A stretch of 12,512 bases of DNA from Deltaproteobacteria bacterium (GCA_003541985.1 DPLM01000079.1:1-12512), one strand, 5' to 3'. Shown: positions 1 to 7,222, counted from the first letter of the stretch. Numbers and translations are program-made. Notes: generated by a model from the letters alone, not told the origin.

Positions 1-943
1 AGCCAACAATGAAATTTGTTCACCAAGCTACCTCTGAAAGAATTCTTTTTACCTCCTGTATCTTCTGTTCGATCTGTAAACGAGTGATCTTGCGGTCCAT
101 CTTGCGTAGGACATTGTCTTCAATGTGCTGGAAGGGCATGTCTAGATAGGCACGAAATCGCTTATCCGCAGCGAAGGCTGCTAAAACATCGCCTGTAAAG
201 GTGTTGGGATAGCAGTAGAAGAGGTGAACCCAAAAATCACCTTCCAAGGAACTGATGGAACATAGCAACTCTGTAAGTTCCAACTGGCCTCGATCTCTAC
301 CGAAGGAAGAAGTGTCCTGTGAGATCAGATTGATTTCCTTAACCCCTCTGCTCACTAACTGTTGAATCTCGTTCACGATGGACGGGACACTACGGCTACT
401 CAGCAATCCCCGCAACGTCGGAATGTTGCAGAAAGAGCACATATTAGAGCAACCTTCAGCAATCTTGACGTAAGCAAAATGGCGAGGAGTAGACTGCTGC
501 TTTTCCTGATCCTCAAATTGCTGGTAGTGTGGCTTGGGCTGCACAAGAGAAAGTTGCTTGCCTGGCTCTCTGCGCACCTGATCCAACAAGGGAACAATCT
601 CACCAAAATCCTGAGAGCCTAGCAAAGCATCTAGTTCTGGAAGTTCTTGCAGTAAGTCCTCGCGGTAGCGCTGGCTCAAACAACCGGCTGCAACCAACGC
701 CGAACAGTGTCCAGTCTTTTTGAACTCGCTTAGCTTAAGAATACGCTGGACGGATTCTTCGGTATCTGAAGTCAGGAAAGAGCGGGTGTTGACGACTAGA
801 GCATCAGCTTCCTGTGGTTCGAGCGTGAGTGTGTAGTGATTTTGGGAAAGGTGGTGGAGCATGGTTTCTGAGTCCACCCAGTTTTTCGAACAACCGAGCG
901 TCTCGACATACACCTTGACCCTTCCCGCAGTTTGTGCAGGCAT
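1..943 (-). pseudogene. rimO: RimO-like ribosomal protein S12 methylthiotransferase, interrupted by in-frame TGA, 3' end outside window
   Basis: RimO is a radical-SAM enzyme that methylthiolates a conserved aspartate of ribosomal protein S12. The N-terminal UPF0004 domain is recognisable (ETLGCSKNWVDSE, the RimO rather than MiaB version), followed by the radical-SAM motif CSNMCSFC and the RimO-like stretch NLISQDTSSFGRD. Counting from the ATG at 943, the radical-SAM cysteines are residues 165, 169 and 172. The frame stops at a TGA at 20-22, but the same frame then reads T-N-F-I-V-G to the edge, matching the family's R-T-x-F-I-V-G-F-P-G-E motif. The stop therefore replaces the conserved Arg (CGA to TGA is one transition). 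The second UPF0004 cysteine, expected in VNTC, is Arg54 (CGC at 782-784). The ATG at 943 is preferred; an in-frame TTG at 961 would add six residues. It follows rplQ by 20 bases on the same strand. A sequencing error at the TGA is the main alternative. TGA is not recoded here, since several neighbours end in it. Confidence 0.8.
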
Positions 944-963
944 AGGAAATGCCCAAGGCAAGA

Positions 964-1461
964 TCAGGCGGTTTTTTCTGTTTCTACTTCAGCCTTTGGC
1001 TTGTTGACCTGAGTGCTGACTTCTTCGAGTAATGATGGAACTGGTTGTGGCTTGGCAGCTTTACGACTCTTAGGTTTTTTGAGGGCACTGAGTGCATCGT
1101 TTTCACTTCCAACTAACTGCACAACAGCCATTTCGGAAGCATCACCCAAACGGCGCTTGGCTAACTTGATCACACGGCAGTAGCCTCCGGGGCGTTCCTT
1201 GTAGCGCTCAGCTATCTCCCCAAAGAGATTTTCCATCGCCAGTTTGCTTTTTAAAAAGCGTAGGGCTTGACGCCGGGCGTGTAGATCGCCACGTTTGGCA
1301 AAGGTAATCATCTTCTCTAAAGGTGCCCGAACCTCTTTGGCTCGGGCTAGGGTACAGATGACTTCCCCGTTTTCGAGTATTGAAGTCACCATGTTGCGCA
1401 TCATTGCTCGGCGGTGTGGTGAGGAAACTCCAAGCTTTCTTCCAGCTTTCAAGTGTCGCAT
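964..1461 (-). CDS. rplQ: 50S ribosomal protein L17
   Basis: L17 is a structural protein of the large subunit, near the peptide exit region. The family core is seen at residues 1-118: start MRHLKAGRKLGVSSPHRRAM, the central TLARAKEVRAPLEKMI stretch, and the closing RLGDASEMAVVQLVG. The protein is 165 residues, longer than the roughly 115-130 usual for L17. The extra C-terminal tail (about 120-165) is rich in Lys, Ala, Pro and Glu and looks disordered. The ATG at 1461 lies 6 bases after the rpoA stop, with only a weak purine-rich stretch ahead of it. It ends in TGA, showing that TGA is a normal stop in this genome. It is the usual last gene of the alpha operon. Confidence 0.97.
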   Translation of the reverse strand: MRHLKAGRKLGVSSPHRRAMMRNMVTSILENGEVICTLARAKEVRAPLEKMITFAKRGDLHARRQALRFLKSKLAMENLFGEIAERYKERPGGYCRVIKLAKRRLGDASEMAVVQLVGSENDALSALKKPKSRKAAKPQPVPSLLEEVSTQVNKPKAEVETEKTA

Positions 1462-1467
1462 GGTCGA

Positions 1468-2532
1468 TTATTCTTTCTTTGCTTTTTCAACAGGATTTGC
1501 GTCAGGGTCGAAGTTTTCCAGCTTCATTCCCAGCGACAGGTTCATAGCTGACAAAATCGTTTTGATTTCATTGAGCGATTTTCGCCCAAAATTCTTGGTT
1601 CGCAGCATCTCTGCTTCTGTTTTCTGCACCAGATCTGCAATGGTTTCGATTTTCGCATTCTGTAGGCAGTTGATGGAGCGAACAGAGAGTTCCAACTCGC
1701 TGACACTGCGATAAAGATTATCGTTTGTCGGAGCTTCTTCAACGTCCAAATCCTCATCTGGTTCAATCCGTTTTTCTGGATCAAAATTGATAAAGACTTC
1801 CATGTGCTCTTTCATGATCTTGGCAGCATAAGCTACACTATCAATCGGATTGACTGCCCCAGAGGTCCAAACTTCCATGTCCAGTTGATCTTGCTTCTGC
1901 TCGTCGACTATTTGAGTGGATATCTTATAGTTCACTCTCTTAATCGGCGAATGATTTGAGTCCAGATAGATCATGTTGACAGGTAGTTCTCTATTTTGGT
2001 TTTCCTCAGCTGTCACATAACCTTTATTCATCCGCACGTAAAGAGTCATGCTCAGCGTTGCATTCTCTTCCAAGTGAGCAATCTCACAATCTGGATTGAG
2101 AATCTCAGCCTTGTTGAATGTGGAGATATCCTCACCTCTCAATATACAAGGGCCTTCACCAATCAATTCCAATTCGATAATATCGTCTTCAAATTGCTGA
2201 ATATCAAGATTCTTGATATTCAGAATGATCTGGACAACATCTTCAAGAATTCCTGGCAGTTGGGTGAACTCATGTGCAACCCCTTCAATCTGAACTGCGA
2301 AAACTGCACTTCCACGGATAGAGGAGAGCAGTGTTCTCCGCAACATATGGCCAATGGTCAAACCAAAGCCAGGCTCCAAGGCCTCTACCGCAAAATGTCC
2401 GTATTCGTTGCTAAGGGTGTCGACTTCCACTTTGAGCATTTCTGGCCAAAGCATTTCGTCAACATGAGTGGACGGACTTGCTGTATTTACGGCGCTGGCT
2501 GCTGATTCAGTCTCTTGCAGTTCTTCGTTCAT
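1468..2532 (-). CDS. rpoA: DNA-directed RNA polymerase subunit alpha
   Basis: Alpha dimerises to start RNA polymerase assembly and contacts promoter UP elements and activators. The alphaNTD occupies about residues 28-260, including GLTIGHMLRRTLLSSIRG with the Arg pair 65-66 equivalent to the assembly-critical arginines of E. coli. The alphaCTD starts near residue 273. The DNA-contacting residues are kept: Arg285, Asn288, Gly316, Lys318 and Ser319, equivalent to E. coli Arg265, Asn268, Gly296, Lys298 and Ser299. The chain is 354 residues, about 25 longer than E. coli. The extra is mostly an acidic, Ser/Ala-rich N-terminus before MLWPEMLKVE. An internal ATG at 2454 would remove this extension, but neither start has a clear Shine-Dalgarno site. 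A short acidic and basic tail follows the CTD. It follows rpsK by 48 bases with no rpsD between. Confidence 0.97.
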   Translation of the reverse strand: MNEELQETESAASAVNTASPSTHVDEMLWPEMLKVEVDTLSNEYGHFAVEALEPGFGLTIGHMLRRTLLSSIRGSAVFAVQIEGVAHEFTQLPGILEDVVQIILNIKNLDIQQFEDDIIELELIGEGPCILRGEDISTFNKAEILNPDCEIAHLEENATLSMTLYVRMNKGYVTAEENQNRELPVNMIYLDSNHSPIKRVNYKISTQIVDEQKQDQLDMEVWTSGAVNPIDSVAYAAKIMKEHMEVFINFDPEKRIEPDEDLDVEEAPTNDNLYRSVSELELSVRSINCLQNAKIETIADLVQKTEAEMLRTKNFGRKSLNEIKTILSAMNLSLGMKLENFDPDANPVEKAKKE

Positions 2533-2580
2533 TTTCTAGTCCATTAGGAGTACTGGTCAGAGAAACAGGGACAAATTCTG

Positions 2581-2967
2581 TCAGATTCGGCGCTGCTTTG
2601 GTGGTCGGCAACCGTTGTGGGGAACTGGGGTTACGTCCTGAATGCTGGTAACACGAACACCTTCAAATCCCGCTAGTGCGCGTAGAGCAGATTCACGGCC
2701 CGAACCTGGACCTTTGACACGGATCTGAACTTCTTTCAAACCATTATCAATCGCTTTTCGCATTGCATCTTCAGCAGCTACTTTGGCAGCGAAAGGAGTG
2801 CTCTTGCGTGATCCTTTGAAGCCATGAAGTCCCGTGCTCGACCATGATATGATGTTGCCTCGGACGTCTGAAATACTGACGATCGTGTTGTTGAATGATG
2901 CCTGAATATGAGCGATACCTTGCTCAATATTTTTTTTCTCTTTCTTTTTTCTTTTGACCTTGCTCAT
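2581..2967 (-). CDS. rpsK: 30S ribosomal protein S11
   Basis: S11 sits on the 30S platform near the 3' end of 16S rRNA and helps form the E and P site region. The 128-residue sequence shows the family pattern: HIQASFNNTIVSISDVRGN, then WSSTGLHGFKGSRKSTPFAA, then IRVKGPGSGRESALRAL, and the ending VTPVPHNGCRPPKQRRI. The N-terminus is a lysine-rich rRNA-binding tail (KVKRKKKEKK). The ATG at 2967 follows the rpsM stop by 34 bases, with a weak AAGAG purine stretch upstream. It ends in TGA. The lysine codons include a run of eight A on the coding strand at 2930-2937. Confidence 0.98.
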   Translation of the reverse strand: MSKVKRKKKEKKNIEQGIAHIQASFNNTIVSISDVRGNIISWSSTGLHGFKGSRKSTPFAAKVAAEDAMRKAIDNGLKEVQIRVKGPGSGRESALRALAGFEGVRVTSIQDVTPVPHNGCRPPKQRRI

Positions 2968-3001
2968 GAACTGCTCTTACTAAAGTTAGATAGAGAATTA
3001 G

Positions 3002-3373
3002 CTATTTTTTCTTGCGGCTGACTGCCAGCTTGCGCGGTCCTTTACGTGTTCGGGCATTGGTCTTTGTTCGTTGGCCACGAACTGGTAAGCCCTTACGATG
3101 TCGTAGTCCTCGATAATTTCCTAAGTCCATCAAACGCTTGATGTTAAGGTTGATTTCCCGACGCAGATCGCCTTCCACCTGATGTACGCCCTCAATCGCA
3201 CCACGCAGACGGGCAACTTCTTCGTCACTCAACTCTACTGTCTTGGTATCTCGGTCAATACCTGTTGTAGCGAGGATCTTATTCGCTGTTGGACGGCCAA
3301 TTCCATAAATGTACGTCAGCGCAACCTCAATGCGCTTAGCTCTGGGTAAGTCCACACCGGATATTCTTGCCAT
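3002..3373 (-). CDS. rpsM: 30S ribosomal protein S13
   Basis: S13 is in the 30S head. It contacts P-site tRNA through its basic tail and forms a bridge to the 50S. The 123 residues match the family throughout: MARISGVDLPRAKRIEVALTYIYGIGR (helix-two-turn-helix region), the central EVARLRGAIEG and VEGDLRREINLNIKRLMDLG, and the signature YRGLRHRKGLPVRGQRTKTNARTRKG. The lysine-rich end is typical. An AGGAG site overlapping the secY stop precedes the ATG. It follows secY by 6 bases, so rpmJ, which commonly lies here, is absent. Confidence 0.98.
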   Translation of the reverse strand: MARISGVDLPRAKRIEVALTYIYGIGRPTANKILATTGIDRDTKTVELSDEEVARLRGAIEGVHQVEGDLRREINLNIKRLMDLGNYRGLRHRKGLPVRGQRTKTNARTRKGPRKLAVSRKKK

Positions 3374-3376
3374 GAT

Positions 3377-3381
3377 CTCCT
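3377..3381 (-). promoter_or_regulatory. Shine-Dalgarno site of rpsM
   Basis: The coding strand reads AGGAG, then ATC, then the rpsM ATG. The site overlaps the TAG stop of secY (3380-3382), so ribosomes ending SecY terminate directly on the rpsM initiation site. This suggests translational coupling across the spc/alpha boundary, with spacing at the short end of normal. Confidence 0.6.
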
Positions 3382-4720
3382 AGCGTAAGCGAAGTGTCTG
3401 TGCCTGCCCCGGACTACGGCGTTTACGGGTCTTCTTCATGAAGCCATCGTAGTTTTGGTTCAGCAGGAAGGATTCAATTTGATTCACCAAGTCCAGTCCA
3501 ACACCCACTACTATCAGCAGGGCTGTTCCACCGAACTGGAAGGGAACATTGAAAACGAATAATAGTATGCTAGGCAGGATACAGATTATCGACAGATAAA
3601 CTGCTCCGCCGAATGTTAGCCGAGTCAATACAGCATTGATGTATTCTGCTGTCTTTTTACCTGGGCGAATGCCAGGAATGTAGCCGTTGTGACGCTTCAT
3701 CTCGTCTGCAATCTTGACCGGATTGAATTGAATCGCCGTGTAAAAGAAGCAGAAGAAAAAGATCAACATCACAAAGAGCAGAGAGTGTAGTAGGCGACCG
3801 GGCAGCAGTTGATCACTGATTGCCTGAACCCAAGGCGTTGTTGTGAAACCGGCAATTGTGGCTGGGAACGCTAATATTGAAGAGGCAAAGATGGGTGGAA
3901 TCACCCCAGCAGAATTGATTTTCAGTGGAAGGTGCGAAGCTTGACCACCATACATGCGATTGCCCTGCATTCGCTTGGCATACTGCACAGGAATCTTGCG
4001 GTACGAAGTCTCGATGAAAACGACAGCGAAGATAACCACAACCATCAGGACTAATGTAATCAGCAGTACTAGGATAGGAATTTGTCCAGCTTGTACCAAT
4101 TGAATTGCGTTGACAGTTGATCCTGGTATTTCAGCCACGATTCCAGCAAAGATGATGAGTGAAATACCGTTTCCGATCCCACGTTCGTTGATTTGCTCAC
4201 CGATCCACATCAAGAAAGCTGTGCCTGCTGTCAGCGTGATGATTGTCAACAGCCGGAAGCCCCATGGGTTCATCGTTGATATAACCACTGGCGATCCGTC
4301 TGGAGCAGCCATACTTTCCAAACCAACGGCAATACCGAAGCCCTGAATCAAGCTGAGTAGTATCGTGCCGTAGCGAGTGTAGAGAGTGATTTTCTTGCGG
4401 CCTGCCTCACCCTCTTTGGAGAGACGTTCTAAGTAAGGAAAAACCACCGTCAGCAGTTGCATGATGATCGAGGCACTAATATAGGGCATTACCCCGAGCG
4501 CAAAGATCGTCAGACGTGCCAGCGCTCCACCCGTGAACATGTTGAAGAAGCGAAGGATGGAACCCTGCTGTGCTTCAAAGAAAGCGGTTAGTGCTGTACC
4601 ATCAATACCCGGAGTCGGGATGTGGGCCCCAATCCGGAACACCAGCAGCATAAGGACCGTGAAGATAATTCGGTCCCGTAAGTCTTCAATTCGGAAGATA
4701 TTTCGAACGATTTCAAGCAT
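3380..4720 (-). CDS. secY: Preprotein translocase subunit SecY
   Basis: SecY is the ten-helix channel of the Sec translocon in the cytoplasmic membrane, working with SecE, SecG, SecA and the ribosome. The 446 residues show the family landmarks: an N-terminal cytoplasmic helix (MLEIVRNIFRIEDLRDRI), TM1 around 18-35 followed by HIPTPGID, FNMFTGGALARLTIFALGVMPYISASI in TM2, and RMYGGQASHLPLKINSAGVIPPIFA after TM6. The cytoplasmic loop GYIPGIRPGKKTAEYI carries Arg352, equivalent to the SecA-critical Arg357 of E. coli. The C-terminus is basic, as expected for the cytoplasmic tail. The ATG at 4720 matches the usual family start. A TTG at 4729, overlapping the rplO stop by 8 bases, would add three residues. 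Neither has a strong ribosome site. It ends in TAG. Confidence 0.97.
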   Translation of the reverse strand: MLEIVRNIFRIEDLRDRIIFTVLMLLVFRIGAHIPTPGIDGTALTAFFEAQQGSILRFFNMFTGGALARLTIFALGVMPYISASIIMQLLTVVFPYLERLSKEGEAGRKKITLYTRYGTILLSLIQGFGIAVGLESMAAPDGSPVVISTMNPWGFRLLTIITLTAGTAFLMWIGEQINERGIGNGISLIIFAGIVAEIPGSTVNAIQLVQAGQIPILVLLITLVLMVVVIFAVVFIETSYRKIPVQYAKRMQGNRMYGGQASHLPLKINSAGVIPPIFASSILAFPATIAGFTTTPWVQAISDQLLPGRLLHSLLFVMLIFFFCFFYTAIQFNPVKIADEMKRHNGYIPGIRPGKKTAEYINAVLTRLTFGGAVYLSIICILPSILLFVFNVPFQFGGTALLIVVGVGLDLVNQIESFLLNQNYDGFMKKTRKRRSPGQAQTLRLR

Positions 4721-4721
4721 A

Positions 4722-5165
4722 TTAGCCAATTGTCACCGTGCCACCCGCAGCCTGGACCTTTTCAATCGCTGCTTCGCTGGCTAATTCTACCTCAATTGTC
4801 AATTTTTTGGTTAATTTGCCTTCTGCCAATAGTTTAACCGGAATGCTATCTTTCTTGATGAAACCGAGTTCCTCTAACTTTGATCGATTCACCGTGTCTC
4901 CGCTAGCAATTCGCTCATTGGACTCTAGAAAAGCTAAGTTGAGAGGCCGGCTGATTATCTTGTTGAGGGGTTTAAAACCAAATTTGGGTAACCGGCGACT
5001 AATTGCCATCTGACCACCTTCAAATCCTCTTTTAGTTGAGTAGCCAGCTCTTGATTTTTGTCCTTTCTGGCCTTTACCGCAGGTTTGTCCCCAGTTACTG
5101 CCAGGGCCGCGGCCAACTCGCTTTCTTTTGCTATTTTTGATGCTTGGCAATTCGTGAAGTTGCAT
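4722..5165 (-). CDS. rplO: 50S ribosomal protein L15
   Basis: L15 binds 23S rRNA with a long extended N-terminus and is a late-assembly protein of the large subunit. The 147 residues begin MQLHELPSIKNSKRKRVGRG and continue with the glycine- and lysine-rich arm GPGSNWGQTCGKGQKGQKSR. The core carries RRLPKFGFKP near residue 60 and the closing beta-rich segment ending AAGGTVTIG. The length is typical. The ATG at 5165 lies 2 bases after the rpmD stop. The gene ends in TAA one base before the preferred secY ATG. Confidence 0.97.
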   Translation of the reverse strand: MQLHELPSIKNSKRKRVGRGPGSNWGQTCGKGQKGQKSRAGYSTKRGFEGGQMAISRRLPKFGFKPLNKIISRPLNLAFLESNERIASGDTVNRSKLEELGFIKKDSIPVKLLAEGKLTKKLTIEVELASEAAIEKVQAAGGTVTIG

Positions 5166-5167
5166 AG

Positions 5168-5356
5168 TTATTCTACCTCTTCGACTTTGAGCAGATGGTG
5201 CACCTTGCTGATCATGCCCCGTATGTGCGGGCTGTTAGCCAACACGCGAGAACTGTTTGTCTTTCGTAAACCCAAACCGCGAATAGTTGCACGGACTTTT
5301 TCGTTGGATCCAATAACGCTACGGACCAACGTTACTTTGATTTGATTGGTACTCAT
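5168..5356 (-). CDS. rpmD: 50S ribosomal protein L30
   Basis: L30 is a small large-subunit protein. The 62 residues match the bacterial short form: IKVTLVRSVIGSNEKVRATIRGLGLRK at the start, then the conserved central N-S-P-x-I-R-G-M-I-S-K-V-x-H-L-L-K-V-E. The ATG at 5356 is 2 bases from the rpsE stop and the TAA is 2 bases before rplO. The gene is missing in some lineages, including Chlamydia, so its presence is useful for placing the organism. Confidence 0.95.
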   Translation of the reverse strand: MSTNQIKVTLVRSVIGSNEKVRATIRGLGLRKTNSSRVLANSPHIRGMISKVHHLLKVEEVE

Positions 5357-5358
5357 TT

Positions 5359-5856
5359 TTAGAACCTGATGTGTTCAACTTCTTTACCTCGACTCCTTGC
5401 AACTTCCTCAAAACCGCGCAGCTTTAGCAATGCATCTATCGTCGCACGAGTTAAATTATGTGGATTCCGTGAACCTAAGCATTTCACAGTAATATCGGCA
5501 ATCCCCACGGATTCCATTACTGCGCGCACTGCTGCTGCTGCAATGATTCCATGGCCAGGTTTGGCTGGCTTCATTAGTACGGAACCGGCACCGAAGCGCC
5601 CAATAATCTCATGGGGAATGGAAGTTCCTTCTAAACGCACGCGCTGCATCTGCTTGGAAGCTTCTGCAACTCCTTTGCGGATTGCTTCTGTCACCTCATT
5701 AGCCTTACCTAGCCCTAGTCCAATTTTACCAGAACCATCTCCCACAACCACCAATGCACTGAAGCTGAATCGGCGTCCTCCCTTGACAACCTTGGCAACA
5801 CGATTGACCTTGATCACGCGTTCGATCAGCTCACTTTCGTTTCTTCTCTCACTCAA
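5359..5856 (-). CDS. rpsE: 30S ribosomal protein S5
   Basis: S5 lies on the solvent side of the 30S near helix 34 and helps decoding accuracy and mRNA entry. The 165 residues show the double-stranded RNA-binding-like N domain with VNRVAKVVKGGRRFSFSALVV, the loop associated with spectinomycin response in the family, then VGDGSGKIGLGLGKANEV. The C domain holds PAKPGHGIIAAAAVRAVMESVGI and GSRNPHNLTRATIDAL. The start is TTG at 5856, chosen because an AAGGAAA site sits just upstream and the next in-frame Met is deep inside the N domain. It ends in TAA. Confidence 0.97.
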   Translation of the reverse strand: MSERRNESELIERVIKVNRVAKVVKGGRRFSFSALVVVGDGSGKIGLGLGKANEVTEAIRKGVAEASKQMQRVRLEGTSIPHEIIGRFGAGSVLMKPAKPGHGIIAAAAVRAVMESVGIADITVKCLGSRNPHNLTRATIDALLKLRGFEEVARSRGKEVEHIRF

Positions 5857-5861
5857 AGCAG

Positions 5862-5868
5862 TTTCCTT
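5862..5868 (-). promoter_or_regulatory. Shine-Dalgarno site of rpsE supporting a TTG start
   Basis: The coding strand reads AAGGAAA, a 5-base gap, then TTG AGT GAG. The spacing is near normal, and no ATG is available in the N-terminal part of S5. This site therefore supports TTG as the real start codon. Confidence 0.65.
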
Positions 5869-5877
5869 TATAAAGAA

Positions 5878-6243
5878 TCAGAAGTTGAGGCCTTCGCTGC
5901 GAGCAGCTTCGGCCAAGGCCTTAACACGTCCATGATAAATGAATCCGCCTTTGTCGAAAACTACTTGCTTAATACCTTTTTCTTTAAGGCGTTGGGCAAT
6001 GTCAGTCCCGACCAGTATTGCGCTCTCCATTCCGTCTTTCTCTGAAAAACGCTCGCGAGCTTCCAATGTTGAGGCTGAAGCCAACGTGTTTTGGCCCAAG
6101 TCATCAATCGCCTGCACGTAGATGTGGCGTGATGACTTGAAAACACATAGTCTTGGTCGTTCTGCAGAGCCGCTGACTTTTTTCCGAACACGGCGATGGC
6201 GTGCTAACCGGGCTTCTCGTTTTTTCTGGGCAATAGACTTCAT
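5878..6243 (-). CDS. rplR: 50S ribosomal protein L18
   Basis: L18 binds 5S rRNA together with L5 and anchors it in the central protuberance. The 121 residues show the basic N-terminus (KKREARLARHRRVRKKVSG), the signature ERPRLCVFKSSRHIYVQAIDD, then GTDIAQRLKEKGIKQVVFDKGGFIYHGRVKALAEAARSEGLNF, the standard family ending. Length is typical. The ATG at 6243 has an AGGT purine element four to five bases upstream. It follows rplF by 16 bases and ends in TGA. Confidence 0.97.
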   Translation of the reverse strand: MKSIAQKKREARLARHRRVRKKVSGSAERPRLCVFKSSRHIYVQAIDDLGQNTLASASTLEARERFSEKDGMESAILVGTDIAQRLKEKGIKQVVFDKGGFIYHGRVKALAEAARSEGLNF

Positions 6244-6259
6244 GTTACCTGGGTCTCAA

Positions 6260-6802
6260 TTATTTTTTACCACTCTTTCCAGCTTTTCGTAGGATTTTCT
6301 CTCCTTCAAACAGGACTCCCTTGCCCTTGTAAGGCTCGGGTGGTCGCATCTGCTTGATCAATGCTGCGACTTGACCCAGCGCCTGTTTATCGCACGACTC
6401 GAGAACAATCTGAGTATTTGCGTTAACTTTTGCATCTACAATATCTGGTAGCTCGTATTTAATCGGGTGTGAATAACCTAAGTTGAGTTCGAGAGTTTTC
6501 CCACTGATCGCAGCTCTGTAACCGACTCCAACCAAACGAAGTTGCTTTTGAAAGCCCGCACTGACTCCAGTGATCATATTGTTCAATAGAGAGTAGAGTG
6601 TCCCCATCTGGGTTCGCGCTATCGTGTCTCCTTTGTAATCTGCCAGAATCTTGATCTCGTCATTTTTTTGTTCCATTTGCAGCTTTTCGTGCAAGCTAGC
6701 CTGCTGTCGCCCTTTTGGTCCGGTTACTAGAATTTGATTCTCATCAATCTGGATTTTCACAGATTGAGGGATTTTGATTGGACGTCTACCGATACGTGAC
6801 AT
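6260..6802 (-). CDS. rplF: 50S ribosomal protein L6
   Basis: L6 lies near the factor-binding stalk base and the sarcin-ricin loop of the 50S. The 180 residues hold two repeated alpha-beta domains. The first starts MSRIGRRPIKIPQSVKIQID and carries VTGPKGR. The second contains LVGVGYRAAISGKTLELNLGYSHPI and ends with the L6 signature MRPPEPYKGKGVLFEGEKILRKAGKSGKK. Length and start are normal. An AGAGGAA site precedes the ATG. It ends in TAA and is 18 bases from rpsH. Confidence 0.98.
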   Translation of the reverse strand: MSRIGRRPIKIPQSVKIQIDENQILVTGPKGRQQASLHEKLQMEQKNDEIKILADYKGDTIARTQMGTLYSLLNNMITGVSAGFQKQLRLVGVGYRAAISGKTLELNLGYSHPIKYELPDIVDAKVNANTQIVLESCDKQALGQVAALIKQMRPPEPYKGKGVLFEGEKILRKAGKSGKK

Positions 6803-6805
6803 GTG

Positions 6806-6812
6806 TTCCTCT
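6806..6812 (-). promoter_or_regulatory. Shine-Dalgarno site of rplF
   Basis: The coding strand reads AGAGGAA, then CAC, then the rplF ATG, inside the 18-base rpsH-rplF gap. The match to the anti-Shine-Dalgarno is good, though the spacing is short. Confidence 0.55.
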
Positions 6813-6820
6813 TTACTGGC

Positions 6821-7216
6821 TCACCATACTTGGCAAAGCACTTCTCCACCAATTTTGCGTGAGCGACATTCCTTGTCTGACATGACTCCATGTGAAGTCG
6901 ACAAAATCGAAATCCCCTGTCCACCTAGCACTTTCTTCAGATCTTGAGAGCGCTGGTAGGTTCTCAAACCTGGTTTGCTGACACGTTCAATTTTCCGAAT
7001 GACTCGTTTACCCTCATAGTATTTGAGTTGGACTACTAATTCTCTAAACGCACCGCTCGGCATCACTTCGTAGCTAGTGATAAAACCTTCTTCTTTAAGC
7101 ACATCAAGGATGTGCTGCTTGATCTTCGAGTGTGGTACCCGGGTCTCGGCGTGCATTCGCTGATTAGCGTTACGAATGCGGGTCAACAAATCAGCAATGG
7201 GATCTGACATAGACAT
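6821..7216 (-). CDS. rpsH: 30S ribosomal protein S8
   Basis: S8 is a primary 16S rRNA-binding protein (central domain). In E. coli it also represses spc operon translation by binding the mRNA near rplE. The 131 residues start MSMSDPIADLLTRIRNANQR and show the conserved end ILSTSHGVMSDKECRSRKIGGEVLCQVW. The family signature normally reads STS-x-G-[VI]-M-[ST]-D, which is met. The ATG at 7216 is taken; a second in-frame ATG at 7210 would remove two residues. It follows rpsN by 6 bases and ends in TGA. Confidence 0.97.
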   Translation of the reverse strand: MSMSDPIADLLTRIRNANQRMHAETRVPHSKIKQHILDVLKEEGFITSYEVMPSGAFRELVVQLKYYEGKRVIRKIERVSKPGLRTYQRSQDLKKVLGGQGISILSTSHGVMSDKECRSRKIGGEVLCQVW

Positions 7217-7222
7217 AGCGAA

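Noticed and set aside
1996..2505. Long plus-strand open frames, for example opposite rpoA, rplE and rpsE
   Set aside because: They lie wholly opposite well-conserved genes and show no family resemblance; they follow from the codon pattern of the minus-strand genes.
2533..2580. Possible internal promoter or terminator in the longest gap (rpsK-rpoA)
   Set aside because: No convincing -35/-10 pair, and only a weak CAGA/TCTG pairing without a following T run.
2930..2937. Run of eight A on the coding strand in rpsK, a possible slippage site
   Set aside because: It encodes the normal lysine-rich N-terminus of S11, the frame is intact, and no overlapping product is evident.
4721..4729. TTG start for secY that overlaps rplO by eight bases
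   Set aside because: The ATG at 4720 gives the usual SecY N-terminus. The TTG remains possible, since GGTGA lies just upstream of it.
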